From contig OX359250.1 of assembly GCA_947179485.1 (NCBI GenBank), forward strand, positions 31,134,654-31,198,653: a DNA stretch of 64,000 bases, read 5' to 3'. The notes under the pieces were generated by a model. That model did no database searches, had not been told where the DNA came from, and worked only from the letters and a program-made list of their open reading frames with translations. This DNA comes from Allacma fusca. Taxonomy: Eukaryota; Arthropoda; Collembola; Symphypleona; Sminthuridae. A program made the position numbers and the translations under genes. Shown here piece after piece: positions 1 through 10,288 of this stretch. Each line of letters begins with the position of its first letter. Positions within the stretch are counted from its first letter, which is position 1.

Positions 1-876
1 CTTTAAAAAACCTGGAATGTTTAATTATTATTACAGTTAGGAAAATTTGAGGAATTGATTTTTTTAATCTGCCCATTTTCTGGGTTAAGGGGGAGTAAAA
101 GGTAATGTGGTACTTGTGAACAGAACAACACCTACACGTGCACTGACAGAATAACAAATATTCCAATTAGTTGATTCTCCGACGGAATAAACAAAGCAGT
201 GACAAATATTCTATACGACGCACCCTCTTTATAAGGGCCCCCATAAAATCCGCCGAATTCCTCACTTATAATCACATGCTTCAGAAAAAAACTAATTCTG
301 TACGGCACGGTAATGTGCCCAGGTATTATTGCCCCTTGGGAGACAATTCCCTTATGAGAGGGTCTCTTATAGCGAATCTACAATTTATTCATGTAGCCCT
401 GTGGGTAGCAATTGTAACTATACATACCTGGAGTTTTCCATTATGTATTACAATTTTAGCAGACGTATTTACTACTTCAGACTTCAGTATTTAGGAACAT
501 TAGAAAGTACAACATACACATTTGGACTCTTGCTATTATTAATGTTCTCATTTTCACGCCTACTAATATTGTTTTATTAAAATAAAGAAATGTCCTTTCT
601 GTATCTCAGCCTGTGTGATCATCAAGAATCTCACCTTCACTTTTGGTGTCATCTTCCCTCCCTAGTGCTCAATTACTAGCATCTCTCCACTCCCTGGTTA
701 TTTCCATCCCTTCGTTAGAAGCTGAAAATCTATTTTCATCTATTTTGTCTAAAGACTATTTTAACGAAGGTGTGACTATATAATTACATAGAGCTATCCC
801 CCATAGTAAATTTTACAGTCCTATAAATTGTTGATAAACAACTATCTCTGCGGACATTTCCCACGAAGTTCCAATC

Positions 877-1029
877 ATGTCTGAGGCTCTTGAATCCCTA
901 ATTAAAAAGCTCCAGCTCGGATTGTACTCCGATGCGATGAGAGTTGTTGATAAAACACTGATCAAGAATTCAGCACAGGGCGTGTACACAGTCAAACCTC
1001 GTTATAAGGGAGCAGGACCACAGATTTGA
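877..1029 (+). CDS. Possible short ORF fragment, unrecognised
   Basis: A 50-codon frame from ATG to TGA has a helical, coding-like start (MSEALESLIKKLQLG). The frame is open upstream of the ATG to a stop near 850, so it could be a remnant of a longer coding sequence. Its tail runs straight into the MITE-like terminus at 989. I do not recognise the family. A decayed DNA-transposon ORF or a chance frame are both possible. Confidence 0.15.
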   Translation: MSEALESLIKKLQLGLYSDAMRVVDKTLIKNSAQGVYTVKPRYKGAGPQI

Positions 1030-1167
1030 AAATCCATCCCCCTGACAAGCCGTTCCTTCAGCTTCCTGGCTTGAGCATAATTTTAAATACATTACAAATG
1101 GAATGAAAGCCTCCCTTATAGAACGAGAGCTTCTTCAGGAAAAGGTCCGTTCTAACGAGACTCTCTG
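989..1167. repeat. MITE-like element, about 180 bp, degenerate inverted termini
   Basis: The left end reads CAGTCAAACCTCGTTATAAG. The right end, read on the minus strand, is CAGAGAGTCTCGTTAGAACG, a degenerate inverted copy. A very similar left terminus starts a 172-bp unit at 38773, so the two are probably members of one family. CAGT-starting termini with CGTTATAA are typical of pogo-like Tc1/mariner elements; that assignment is inference. No clean TA duplication is visible. Confidence 0.4.
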
Positions 1168-4008
1168 TTTATTTACGTAGAACAATCCCCATGTTGACGG
1201 ATCCATGCAAGAGGAAAACAAATATTCTAATTAGCTGACTTCCAGTACTCGTCAAGAAAGAAGCGAGCGGAAAATATCCTACACATGTAAAATTCTCTTT
1301 AGTAGGGCAGCCCTAAATAAATATCCCTCTTACAATCCCTTATGCTATCCCACGAGGGGAAAAAAATAAATTAGGACCGTTCAAATAATTTGTGAAAAAA
1401 CAAAAATTTTAAAACCTTCCCTTGTAAAAAGAATTCCATTGTAAAGAAATTTGACTGTACATATGTACAGAGCGAGTTGAGCCGAGTGTTTCCAAAAACA
1501 TTATTGTCTTCTTTCTTTTACTTGATCCTTCCATCGCACTTGAGCCTTCAATCTCGTACCCAAACGATTGCGTTATTGGTAAAGCCAATTAATTCCAATG
1601 ATTTATCTCCCCTTTCAATTATTTAGTTTCCATGACTATCGGTCTTCAGGAAGACTCTAGACTCCAGCCCTGGTCCCAGTCGAGTCCTCATCAAAGCAAT
1701 ATAAATTCTTAAGTAGTCCACTATAGTCCATTGTCTTGTTCGAAGCTCCACAAATCCTTATAATTGTAAAGTACCAGCTCCTTTCTTTCCTCTCTTCACA
1801 CTCTATTTATAAGTGTGCAAACATAGAAGCCGTCACGGTGCACTCATCTTATAACAGCACAGTGTACTCGGGATACAACGGGCGTACAAAGTACTATTTG
1901 TGGGGAAACACATGTGTGTGCTCAATATTGGACCCAGCACTTCTTGTCACTATCCCTCAGCATTGGGTATTAAAATATAGGTATGGAGATCAGTGGGTTT
2001 TATCGGACTTTCACTACTGTAGATATGTATAGCCTGCCATTATAGTGGGAGATGCCGGGAGATAAAGGGGTATTAAAAATGAAAGGGTATTAAATATGCC
2101 ATTGAATGCCATATATGAGTATCACAAGTTTTATTAATCCCAATAATCTACGCTATTGTCATGGAGGAGCAGGTCTGGGAACAGAAATCATTATTATTGC
2201 TCCTCCTCACATGCTACAACAATACAGGTCTTTTGTACCTACCTTAAAGCTCATTATAAGGGAATCATGTCTTACTACAATCGGATATAAGCGGATTGTT
2301 ATTGTCCTAAAATCTACTCCCTATCATTATTTTCATATGGAGGTCGAGGACAGGAAATCAGTCCGTTAGGACGATGATTCCATGGAGCTTTCACTGTACT
2401 TCCATCCCTGTACTTTGAGTTCGAGTAACATCATCTCTAAATGACTAAATCGGATTAGTGCTACAGCTGTAGCATTTACAAGTGACTCTTGCGGACAGAG
2501 CTCTTGAACTCTCATTTTTAATTCCACATTCGTACCATTGCCATTGATTAAGGGTCACAAAGCCAGGAGGTGAAAAAAATTGTCTTAGCCCAAAGGGATC
2601 GTTGTAGCAAATTGGACAGAGCAAATTCCTTCTCAAACCAGAAAAAGATTTTTTATGGTATAGTTCGGTTGGAAATTTTAAACAAAATTCTCGGGCGGGG
2701 GGGGGGAGAGTGAACCACTGGAGTTAATTTCTTCCACAGGCTGGGACCTTATGGGTTGACCTGCAAGTAAATTCTAGTATTTTCGAAATTTTTGTAAAAG
2801 GATTCTCTTGACAGTTGAGGATTTTTTTTACTACACCTGCTTATATGAGCTTTTAGATGTGGAGATAGAGGATATAAAATTCTTTGTGTAAATAAATGTT
2901 TTCAGTTTTTCAGTGCTTTCTGTTTTCTTTGCTTTCACCAACTTTCTTTGCTTTCACCAACTTGCTGAGGCTTTCACTCTGGATAACCGAATACCTCACT
3001 CTTTAGTAAGTGTTCACACTGATATGCATATGCTGGGGGAACTTGAGTACAAGTATACAGAATGCAATAATATTTTATTTGCCCCTCCAATAGCCCACAA
3101 AGAAGCAATGGTAAATAAATCCAATCTTTCACCAGGTTTTACAGTATAGCAATTTTCTCCCAGAGATTTAATTTTGTTCGGAAAATCTATCTAAAAAATT
3201 GTCAATACAGCAAAGGCAGGAAAAGCATGTCAAAGTGAGGAAAAAGTCCCTTTGGGAAATTTTTAAATTCCCCTTTTCTCAAGTGACTTCAAAAAATGGG
3301 CCCTTGTGTCAAGGGAAGCAACTTTAAGGGAAGTTTCAGTGAATAATAATTTCGAAATCTATTTTTACAAGACACATCCCGACACTTCCTGTACTGTCAC
3401 CACTAGCGTAGCTATTCAAAGTTTTTCTGCTAACAGGATGGAACGCATTTTGAAAAAGATTGGAAGAAGAGTGCTAGAATTTTGTTTAAAGAATTATTTA
3501 CAGGGCACTACTTGTTCCCCATTGATCCTTCTATATATGGGCCATAGGGGAAGGGGAAATTTATTTTGCCTCCCCATATGAGTCCTTCCATATATAAATA
3601 AACACACACTTCTGGAATACACCACTCAAATGTGATTGCACGTGTTGCTTCAAGTCTACGAGCCGAGGTAGGGAAAGCCGTCGGTCGTAATTTATTCTGG
3701 CTCTTGCTCTCTGCAAAAAGAAAGCTGAGCTTTGATTTTTCTCTGAAACATTCCAAACAGATTTATAGTGGAAGTTTTTTTTTTTTTACATAAGTGAATT
3801 TTATACGAGCAATTTTATAAGTACAACTTTGTTAGACGTAACATTTCCAAGGCGTAACATTCTATGTAAAAGAGTAATTTTATATGGGAAATTCTACAAG
3901 AGCTATTTTATACAATTTCCTAAGATTGTTTTTATATGTTGGGTTTTTTTTTTCAAGGACTATTTCATACGTGAAAGTCTATAGAAGAGCTGTTTTATCC
4001 CTACAATT

Positions 4009-4014
4009 TTTATT
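4009..4014 (-). other. Candidate poly(A) signal for minus-strand exon
   Basis: The plus strand reads TTTATT, so the minus strand carries AATAAA. It lies about 240 bp downstream of the minus-strand stop codon at 4254-4256, a reasonable 3' UTR length. A-rich DNA makes chance matches common. Confidence 0.3.
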
Positions 4015-4253
4015 AAGAGCTCTATTACAAGTACCATTTTATACGTGGAGTTTCATGTGAACCCGATATTCCCACAAGCTACATTACAAGCTGGACTATT
4101 TTCGTACGGTTTCCACATAGTGTAGACACGTGGAGGAATAAACACGAGCTTTCAGAATGGTAAAGGAAAAAAAACAAGGGGGGAAAAAGAGAGAAAGGTA
4201 CACAAGATAACTTTTGGAATCCCAATTTAAGATGTGGAAGAAGATGAGAGAAA

Positions 4254-4538
4254 CTATTTTCGCCCTTTAGGCACCTCTGCGTCGGAGATGTGCTGATGGT
4301 TACTTGGAGACTCGGGGTTCACTTTCAGCACGGGAATGGTTGTGGTTGATTTTGGAGGATTTTTCGGAAATTTTGAGGACGACTCTTTAGAGTCCCGAAG
4401 ACGATTCTCTTTATTCCCGGATCCATGCTGAGCTGTAGTTTTAGTGCTGGGACTGGTGTTGGGGCCATCGTCCTTTTGGCTACGACGCCAAGACAGGCCT
4501 TGACTTTCACGCTCTTGTTCCTCACATTGGAGTACCAT
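4254..4538 (-). CDS. Probable 3'-terminal coding exon of a minus-strand gene, C-terminal disordered tail
   Basis: On the minus strand a pyrimidine-rich stretch ending in TTTTCCAG is followed by an open frame. It starts in phase 0 (MVLQCEEQERESQG) and runs 94 codons to TAG. The product is hydrophilic and rich in Ser, Lys, Pro, Asn and Thr, as is usual for a disordered C-terminus, and has no recognisable domain. It lies on the same strand as the ODAD4/TTC25 exons further right, and that protein family often ends in a variable charged tail. It could therefore be the last exon of that gene, with the retroelement in an intron. The last recognised ODAD4 exon also ends in phase 0, so the junction would be legal, but most of the TPR half would still need intervening exons that I did not find. 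It may equally belong to another gene. Confidence 0.4.
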   Translation of the reverse strand: MVLQCEEQERESQGLSWRRSQKDDGPNTSPSTKTTAQHGSGNKENRLRDSKESSSKFPKNPPKSTTTIPVLKVNPESPSNHQHISDAEVPKGRK

Positions 4539-5261
4539 CTGGAAAAGAGGAGACAGTTTTTTCACACACGTACACACACACATACAAAAAGAGATTAATT
4601 TTTCTTCAAGAGAAAAAAAAAGCTTTGAGAGTAAAATATTCAAAGGACCTATTCCTTTCAGCTTCCTCTCAGTTCTATTTCCTCCCTTGCACTCTCGCAC
4701 TTTTGAAACGATTCCAAAAGCAATCACTTCCTTTTGTGGATGGAGAAAACCAAGGGAGTGGAGTCAGTGTGAGAATAAATATAAACAGTGGGTTTCAACA
4801 GAGTTGACTGTATCGTTTCCCCCACCCCTTCACCCTTGCCCTACCATTATGAGCTTCAGGGTACGAAAAAAAATAAAACTTGAGTCCCCATTTTCTAGTA
4901 TTTGTTTCCCGGAGTCTCTAAAATTTCACATTTCCGGTTACAGGGGCTCAGAGTGTGAAGGATACTCCGGTTTGGTTCACCCTAAAGATCCAAGATTATT
5001 TTTATGCATATCTTCAATCTGTGTTGAATCTCTGGCTCCTACAGCCGTAATTTTTGACTTGGGCAGATTAAATCAAATTTCATACAAAAAACCCGAAGAG
5101 CTTTGAATTATTTTTGTATTGGTCAGAAGTCAGAACTTCAAAGTAATATTTTTCAATGAAACGCAGTGTGGTAAAATTTTTGTACAAAAACTGATTCTGC
5201 GTAGAAATTATAGTCAAATTTGTTCTCTGTTCTCCTAAAAATTCTTTGTGACACAAATTTT
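4539..5261. other. Intronic or intergenic DNA, nothing recognised
   Basis: This is AT-rich sequence immediately upstream (minus-strand sense) of the exon at 4254-4538. It contains a short CA-rich stretch near 4565-4585 and poly-A runs. The open frames here are short and featureless. Confidence 0.5.
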
Positions 5262-7460
5262 AGGGAAAATTTAGGGAAAATTTAGGGAAACTTTATGGAA
5301 AATTTATGGAAAATTTATGGAAAATTTATGGAAAATTTATGGAAAATTCAGGGCAAATTTTGAGAAAATGTAAGGAAAATTTAAAGAGAATTTAGGAAAA
5401 ATTTAGGGAGAATTTAGGGAAAATTTAAAGAGAATTTAGGAAAAATTTAGGGAGAATTTAGGAAAAATTTAGGGAGAATTTAGGGAAAATTTAAAGAGAA
5501 TTTAGGAAAATTTAAAGAGAATTTAGGAAAAAATTAAAGAGAATTAGGAAAAATTTAGGGAGAATTTAGGAAAAATTTAGGGAGAATTTAGGAAAAATTT
5601 AGGGAGAATTTAGGAAAAATTTAGGGAGAATTTAGGAAAAATTTTGGGAGAATTTAGGAAAAATTTTGGGAGAATTTATGTAAAATTTAGGGAGAATTTA
5701 GGAAAAATTTAGGGAGAATTTAGGAAAAATTTAGGGAGAATTTAGGAAAAATTTAGGGAGAATTTAGGAAAAATTTAGGGAGAATCTAGGAAAAATTTAG
5801 GGAGAATTTATGGAAAATTTAGGGAGAATTTAGGAAAAATTTAGGGAGAATTTAGGAAAAATTTAGGGAGAATTTAGGAAAAATTTAGGGAGAATTTAGG
5901 AAAAATTTAGGGAGAATTTAGGAAAAATTTAGGGAGAATTTAGGAAAAATTTAGGGAGAATTTATGGAAAATTTATGGAAAATTTATGGAAAATTTATGG
6001 AAAATTTATGGAAAATTCAGGGAAAATTTTGAGAAAATGTAAGGAAAATTTAAAGAGAATTTAGGAAAAATTTAGGGAGAATTTAGGGAAAATTTAAAGA
6101 GAATTTAGGAAAATTTAAAGAGAATTTAGGAAAAATTTAAAGAGAATTTAGGAAAAATTTAGGGAGAATTTAGGAAAAATTTAAAGAGAATTTAGGAAAA
6201 ATTTAGGGAGAATTTAGGAAAAATTTAGGGAGAATTTAGGGAAAATTTAAAGAGAATTTAGGAAAATTTAAAGAGAATTTAGGAAAAATTTAAAGAGAAT
6301 TAGGAAAAATTTAGGGAGAATTTAGGAAAAATTTAAAGAGAATTTAGGAAAAATTTAGGGAGAATTTAGGAAAAATTTAGGGAGAATTTAGGGAAAATTT
6401 AAAGAGAATTTAGGAAAATTTAAAGAGAATTTAGGAAAAATTTAAAGAGAATTAGGAAAAATTTAGGGAGAATTTAGGAAAAATTTAGGGAGAATTTAGG
6501 AAAAATTTAGGGAGAATTTAGGGAAAATTTAAAGAGAATTTAGGAAAATTTAAAGAGAATTTAGGAAAAATTTAGGGAGAATTTAGGAAAAATTTAGGGA
6601 GAATTTAGGAAAAATTTAGGGAGAATTTAGGAAAAATTTAGGAAAAATTTAGGGAGAATTTAGGAAAAATTTAGGGAGAATTTAGGAAAAATTTAGGGAG
6701 AATTTAGGAAAAATTTAGGGAGAATTTAGGAAAAATTTAAAGAGAATTTAGGAAAAATTTAGGGAGAATTTATGGAAAATTTATGGAAAATTTATGGAAA
6801 ATTTATGGAAAATTTATGGAAAATTTATGGAAAATTTATGGAAAATTCAGGGAAAATTTTGAGAAAATGTATGGAAAATTTAAAGAGAATTTAGGAAAAA
6901 TTTAGGGAGAATTTAGGGAAAATTTAAAGAGAATTTAGGAAAATTTAAAGAGAATTTAGGAAAAATTTAAAGAGAATTTAGGAAAAATTTAGGGAGAATT
7001 TAAGAAAAATTTAAAGAGAATTTAGGAAAAATTTAGTGAGAATTTAGGAAAAATTTAGGGAGAATTTAGGGAAAATTTAAAGAGAATTTAGGAAAATTTA
7101 AAGAGAATTAGGAAAAATTTAGGGAGAATTTAGGAAAAATTTAGGGAGAATTTAGGAAAAATTTAGGGAGAATTTAGGAAAAATTTAGGGAGAATTTAGG
7201 AAAAATTTAGGGAGAATTTAGGAAAAATTTAGGGAGAATTTAGGAAAAATTTAGGGAGAATTTAGGAAAAATTTAGGGAGAATTCAGGAAAAATTTAGGG
7301 AGAATTTAGGAAAAATTTAGGGAGAATTTAGGAAAAATTTAGGGAGAATTTAGGAAAAATTTAGGGAGAATTTAGAGAGAATTTAGGAAAAATTTAGGAA
7401 AAATTTAGGGAAAATTTAAGGAAAATTCAGGAAAAATTTAAGGAAAATTTAGGGAAAATT
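5262..7460. repeat. AT-rich minisatellite array, 11-bp unit in 22-bp dimers, with higher-order structure
   Basis: About 2.2 kb is built from an 11-bp unit AATTTAGGRAR. It is mostly arranged as 22-bp dimers, AATTTAGGGAG followed by AATTTAGGAAA, with variants carrying AAAGAG or TATGG. Three higher-order landmarks stand out. A run of TTTATGGAAAA units followed by ATTCAGGGAAAATTTTGAG occurs at about 5341, 6011 and 6841. Spacings are therefore near 670 and 830 bp, which points to amplification of larger blocks as well as single units. No ORF or known transposon is involved. The exact copy number in an assembly of such sequence is unreliable. Confidence 0.95.
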
Positions 7461-8042
7461 TATACACTGAAGGGGGTTGAATATTTTTGGGGGAACTGTC
7501 TTACCTGGGCTAGAGAGGGGGGTCTAATCAATATGACCACCCTGCTTGCTGCAAATAGGCTGTTGCATGTCATTTATTTTTTTCACCTCTCAGCCATCAG
7601 ATATTTAAGTGTACTTGAGTATCTATAAGGCTAAATACTAAAAAAAAGAAAAAGATAGGGAAAAGTTGTTGCGTTACATTATAACCCCTCTCGTTTCCCT
7701 ACCTCCATATTAAGTGGGGAAAGTGGTAGAGATTTTATAAATATTTGAATATTTGTCAAAGAAAGTGCTCCGAGTCACGTAAAGGAGTTCCCTGGGAAGA
7801 GCGCATGGAGTGAGGAGAGAGCACGCGATTTAATTTCCCCACAAATTGCATCAAGTGGAGATTTTACTATTATTACCCCAGACCTCCTAAGCCTGTAATG
7901 TTTAATAACATTGTAAAACGGTCCCTTTCAACTTCCTCCTCTCCCTTTGTACGTGTGCTCAGTTTGCTCAGGATTGTATAGAAAATCACTCCTGCATAAA
8001 TAAACCCAATTGTACGTCCGTTTGTTCCGTCCTAAACTTTAG
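7461..8042. other. Noncoding DNA between the satellite and the duplicated block
   Basis: No gene, RNA or repeat recognised. It is unique in the window and directly precedes the left copy of the 844-bp duplicated block. The right copy of the block is instead preceded by the 3' LTR. This stretch therefore marks the original, uninterrupted left junction of the target. Confidence 0.5.
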
Positions 8043-8886
8043 CAATATCCCAGGCTACAAAAAACTCTCCCCCGCCTCCTCTGTAAAAATGAAAATCTGA
8101 TAAAATAATCCCTTCCAATTTCCAATTCCCTAGATTTTTCAAAACTCATTCCACTGACACATGCAAATTCACCTAACCCCACGTTAATAATAAGAATATT
8201 GTTTTTTTTTACTACCGCCCCAATTTGTCTTCAACAAAAGATTTAACACTGGCTTGTAGAAACTTTTACAGGATTTTCAAATTGCTACCTGACAGGGCAC
8301 TGCTCTTGAAATTTTGGGCTCGGAGCCAAATTAAAAGATTCCACGTGCAGAGCGAAAGTTTCCAGAATGATAAAATCTGAGGATGAAGTTCTGAAATAAT
8401 TTTTTTGCACCAAATGACCATTATAAAAATATTCTAAAATCCTGGGTTTAGAAGAGATTTTTTTTGAGATTTTTTCAAACTTCAATTATTCATTTAATTA
8501 TTTTATAAATATCCAAATCAAAAATGACGGCTGCGGGAGCCAGAAATGTGACGCAAGTCATGTTTTCCCTGCAAAAATTTCCAAGGTATAGGGTAAACAG
8601 CCCCTGGGTTTGCTTCAATATCTGTCCAAAAATATTGACCTAGGTCAAGGGGTAAAATTTTAGAAAAATCTGGGAAAAATTTCCTGGAACATAAGGAACC
8701 TGAATATCTGCTTCATATCCTTGTGCAAGATAAGGGGGAGACAAGGGTTATCAGGTGCACCTTGTACTTTGGGATGTTTTACTTTGGGACGAACAAAAAA
8801 GTGTCAAAATATCCCTCAGGCTTTATGCCACAGTCTTCCTCTTTTTTCCTGCTCCCCTCAATCCTTTAATCTCTCAGCGAGAGTTT
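8043..8886. repeat. Left copy of the 844-bp direct duplication flanking the retroelement
   Basis: Starting at CAATATCCCAGGCTAC and ending at GCGAGAGTTT, this block recurs at 37697-38540 in the same orientation and at the same length, with no difference that I could see. It is host sequence without a recognisable gene. The left copy joins unique DNA on its left and the retroelement on its right. The right copy joins the 3' LTR on its left and unique DNA on its right. It therefore acts as a target-site duplication that is far too long. Confidence 0.95.
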
Positions 8887-8894
8887 AAAACGTA
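8887..8894. other. 8-bp filler at the aberrant left junction
   Basis: The bases AAAACGTA lie between the end of the duplicated host block and the first base matching the 3' region of the element. They match neither the host continuation after the right copy (TATTGTAC) nor the element sequence just upstream of 36982 (ACCTTGCT). Short untemplated filler is typical of end joining. Confidence 0.6.
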
Positions 8895-9039
8895 ACAAAG
8901 TCAAGATAACGACCATACTGCGACTAGACTAGCTACAAAGTACGGTAACAAAAATAAAAAGTAGTATACCTTAGGAATAATATGAACTTGAACTTCGACA
9001 GATGACATTGTCGAGGTCGACAATTACCCAGAAGAGGAA
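8895..9039 (+). repeat. 145-bp copy of internal 3' sequence (including the PPT) upstream of the 5' LTR
   Basis: These 145 bp match 36982-37126, the sequence directly upstream of the 3' LTR, including the purine tract AGAAGAGGAA next to TGTTACGG. A normal provirus has host DNA here. The copy means that the left end of the integrated DNA was extended past the true LTR start, or that this is the stub of a tandem element. Confidence 0.9.
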
Positions 9040-9611
9040 TGTTACGGATATATTATAAATAGAGTAGAATAAGCATAATCTAAGTCAGCAAATAGTTTGG
9101 AAGGTCGTAAGCAGAGGCTACGTGACGCCAAACGCTAACATAACATAATTATAAGGAAATGATTCAGATTATTTAATAAACAATAAATTAAGAATAGGAT
9201 AAGATTAGATTTAGATTTAGACACGTAGATTAAGTACAAGTTCTAATCTTGACTTCAAGCAAGCAACATCAAGAGGAGCCGCACCTAGAGTCCATTCCCT
9301 CCGGGATGGAACTCAAAAGGTAGCAGACGGGGCGACACGAAATCGGGAGATTTCATGAAGAAGAGATTCAGACTTCAAATTCTATTTTGTGTTAAATGTT
9401 AATTGTTCAGTGTAAATTGTATCAGTTCTAGGAACAATAAATTGGCCCAAAGTTAAATAAAAGAACTACACACAGAATTCAATAGTTCCATTTATTCATG
9501 TGTTTCCAACGACATCGGATTCCAGGAATTCAGGGGATGGAACGCCCGAACCTAGGCTACATTACTATTACCCACACAACATCAATACCCGGGTAATATA
9601 AATACATAACA
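9040..9611 (+). repeat. 5' LTR, 572 bp
   Basis: It starts TGTTACGG and ends ATAACA, giving TGTTA...TAACA inverted termini, and is preceded by a polypurine tract. The 3' LTR at 37127-37698 has the same length and looks identical. A TATA-like TATAAATA lies at 9054-9061, only 14 nt inside the LTR, so U3 would be very short (about 45-50 bp) if that box is used. Poly(A) signal candidates are AATAAA near 9176 and near 9460, so R/U5 would occupy most of the LTR. The short U3 suggests that enhancer elements may lie outside it. Confidence 0.9.
9054..9061 (+). promoter_or_regulatory. TATA-like box in the 5' LTR
   Basis: TATAAATA sits 14 nt from the LTR start and is repeated in the 3' LTR at the matching position. 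It predicts transcription from about 9085. The surrounding sequence is AT-rich, so other start sites are possible. Confidence 0.45.
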
Positions 9612-10288
9612 TGATGTTTCTGCCAGGCCTTCGGGTTTATTTGGTAAGGACCCGGAGGATCCGTAGGTCGGGGACCTGCGGATGACCCTGAAACAAAGAC
9701 TAAACTTTGTAGCAAGTAAAGTCGTAGTTTTCAAAATTCATGGGATGGAAGTATGGGGCTCGACAAGGAGAAAATGCTTCATTTCTCTCCAGGGCCACCC
9801 GAAACTTCTCGTGAAAGGCAGTCATAACATGCAATAACGTTACCTCAAGAAAGAAAATTGGCCATTATCATCACGCGCGGATTCAAACAACAAGTTCAGA
9901 AGTCCTAGTGCGGCACTATAAAAAGAACTATTTTTACGGCCGGAAATATTATTTTAAGTGACCAGTGAAATTGGGACTCTTTCCAACCGGAAAATTAGGG
10001 GAAGAGGACGTCCAATAAGGTAATACTATTTTCTTTAAGGTTCATGAATTTCATGTTTAGGAGCATATAAATTTTGTCATGTAGTTACGAAGCGTAGCTA
10101 ATATTCAGGAGTAATTAACCAGAGTTTAGATACAAATCATATGTTTAAATTAGAAAATTGCGCATATATGTATATGTATTTTGTGGTTTTCAGAGTACAT
10201 AGTAGGTATAGGTGCACAACAAATTTTCACCTAAATTAGCTTCTTCCAGTAAAATAAGTCTTCTTCTATCTTTTTAAACGCCTTAAGT

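Larger units (their letters stand above)
1..4253. other. Noncoding left flank
   Basis: I see no convincing gene in this stretch. Open frames are short, lack codon structure and have no recognisable domains. The sequence is AT-rich and carries scattered copies of a motif resembling CGTTATAAGGGA and its reverse complement (near 225, 345, 989, 1115 and 2255). These look like worn MITE ends. A homopolymer T run lies near 3777-3787. If the exon at 4254-4538 ends the minus-strand gene, this stretch is downstream intergenic DNA. Confidence 0.5.

Noticed and set aside
5262-7460. TTTAGGG words in the satellite as plant-type telomere repeat
   Set aside because: They are part of an 11-bp AT-rich unit (AATTTAGGGAG) and are not tandem heptamers, so this is not telomeric.
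8285-8485. 66-codon minus ORF, repeated identically at 37939-38139
   Set aside because: It is duplicated only because it lies in the duplicated host block. There is no domain or coding signal.
9642-9660. TGGTAAGGACCCGGAGG as a tRNA primer-binding site
   Set aside because: It lies 31 nt from the LTR end and I could not match it to a known tRNA 3' end. It would need a search of the host tRNA set.
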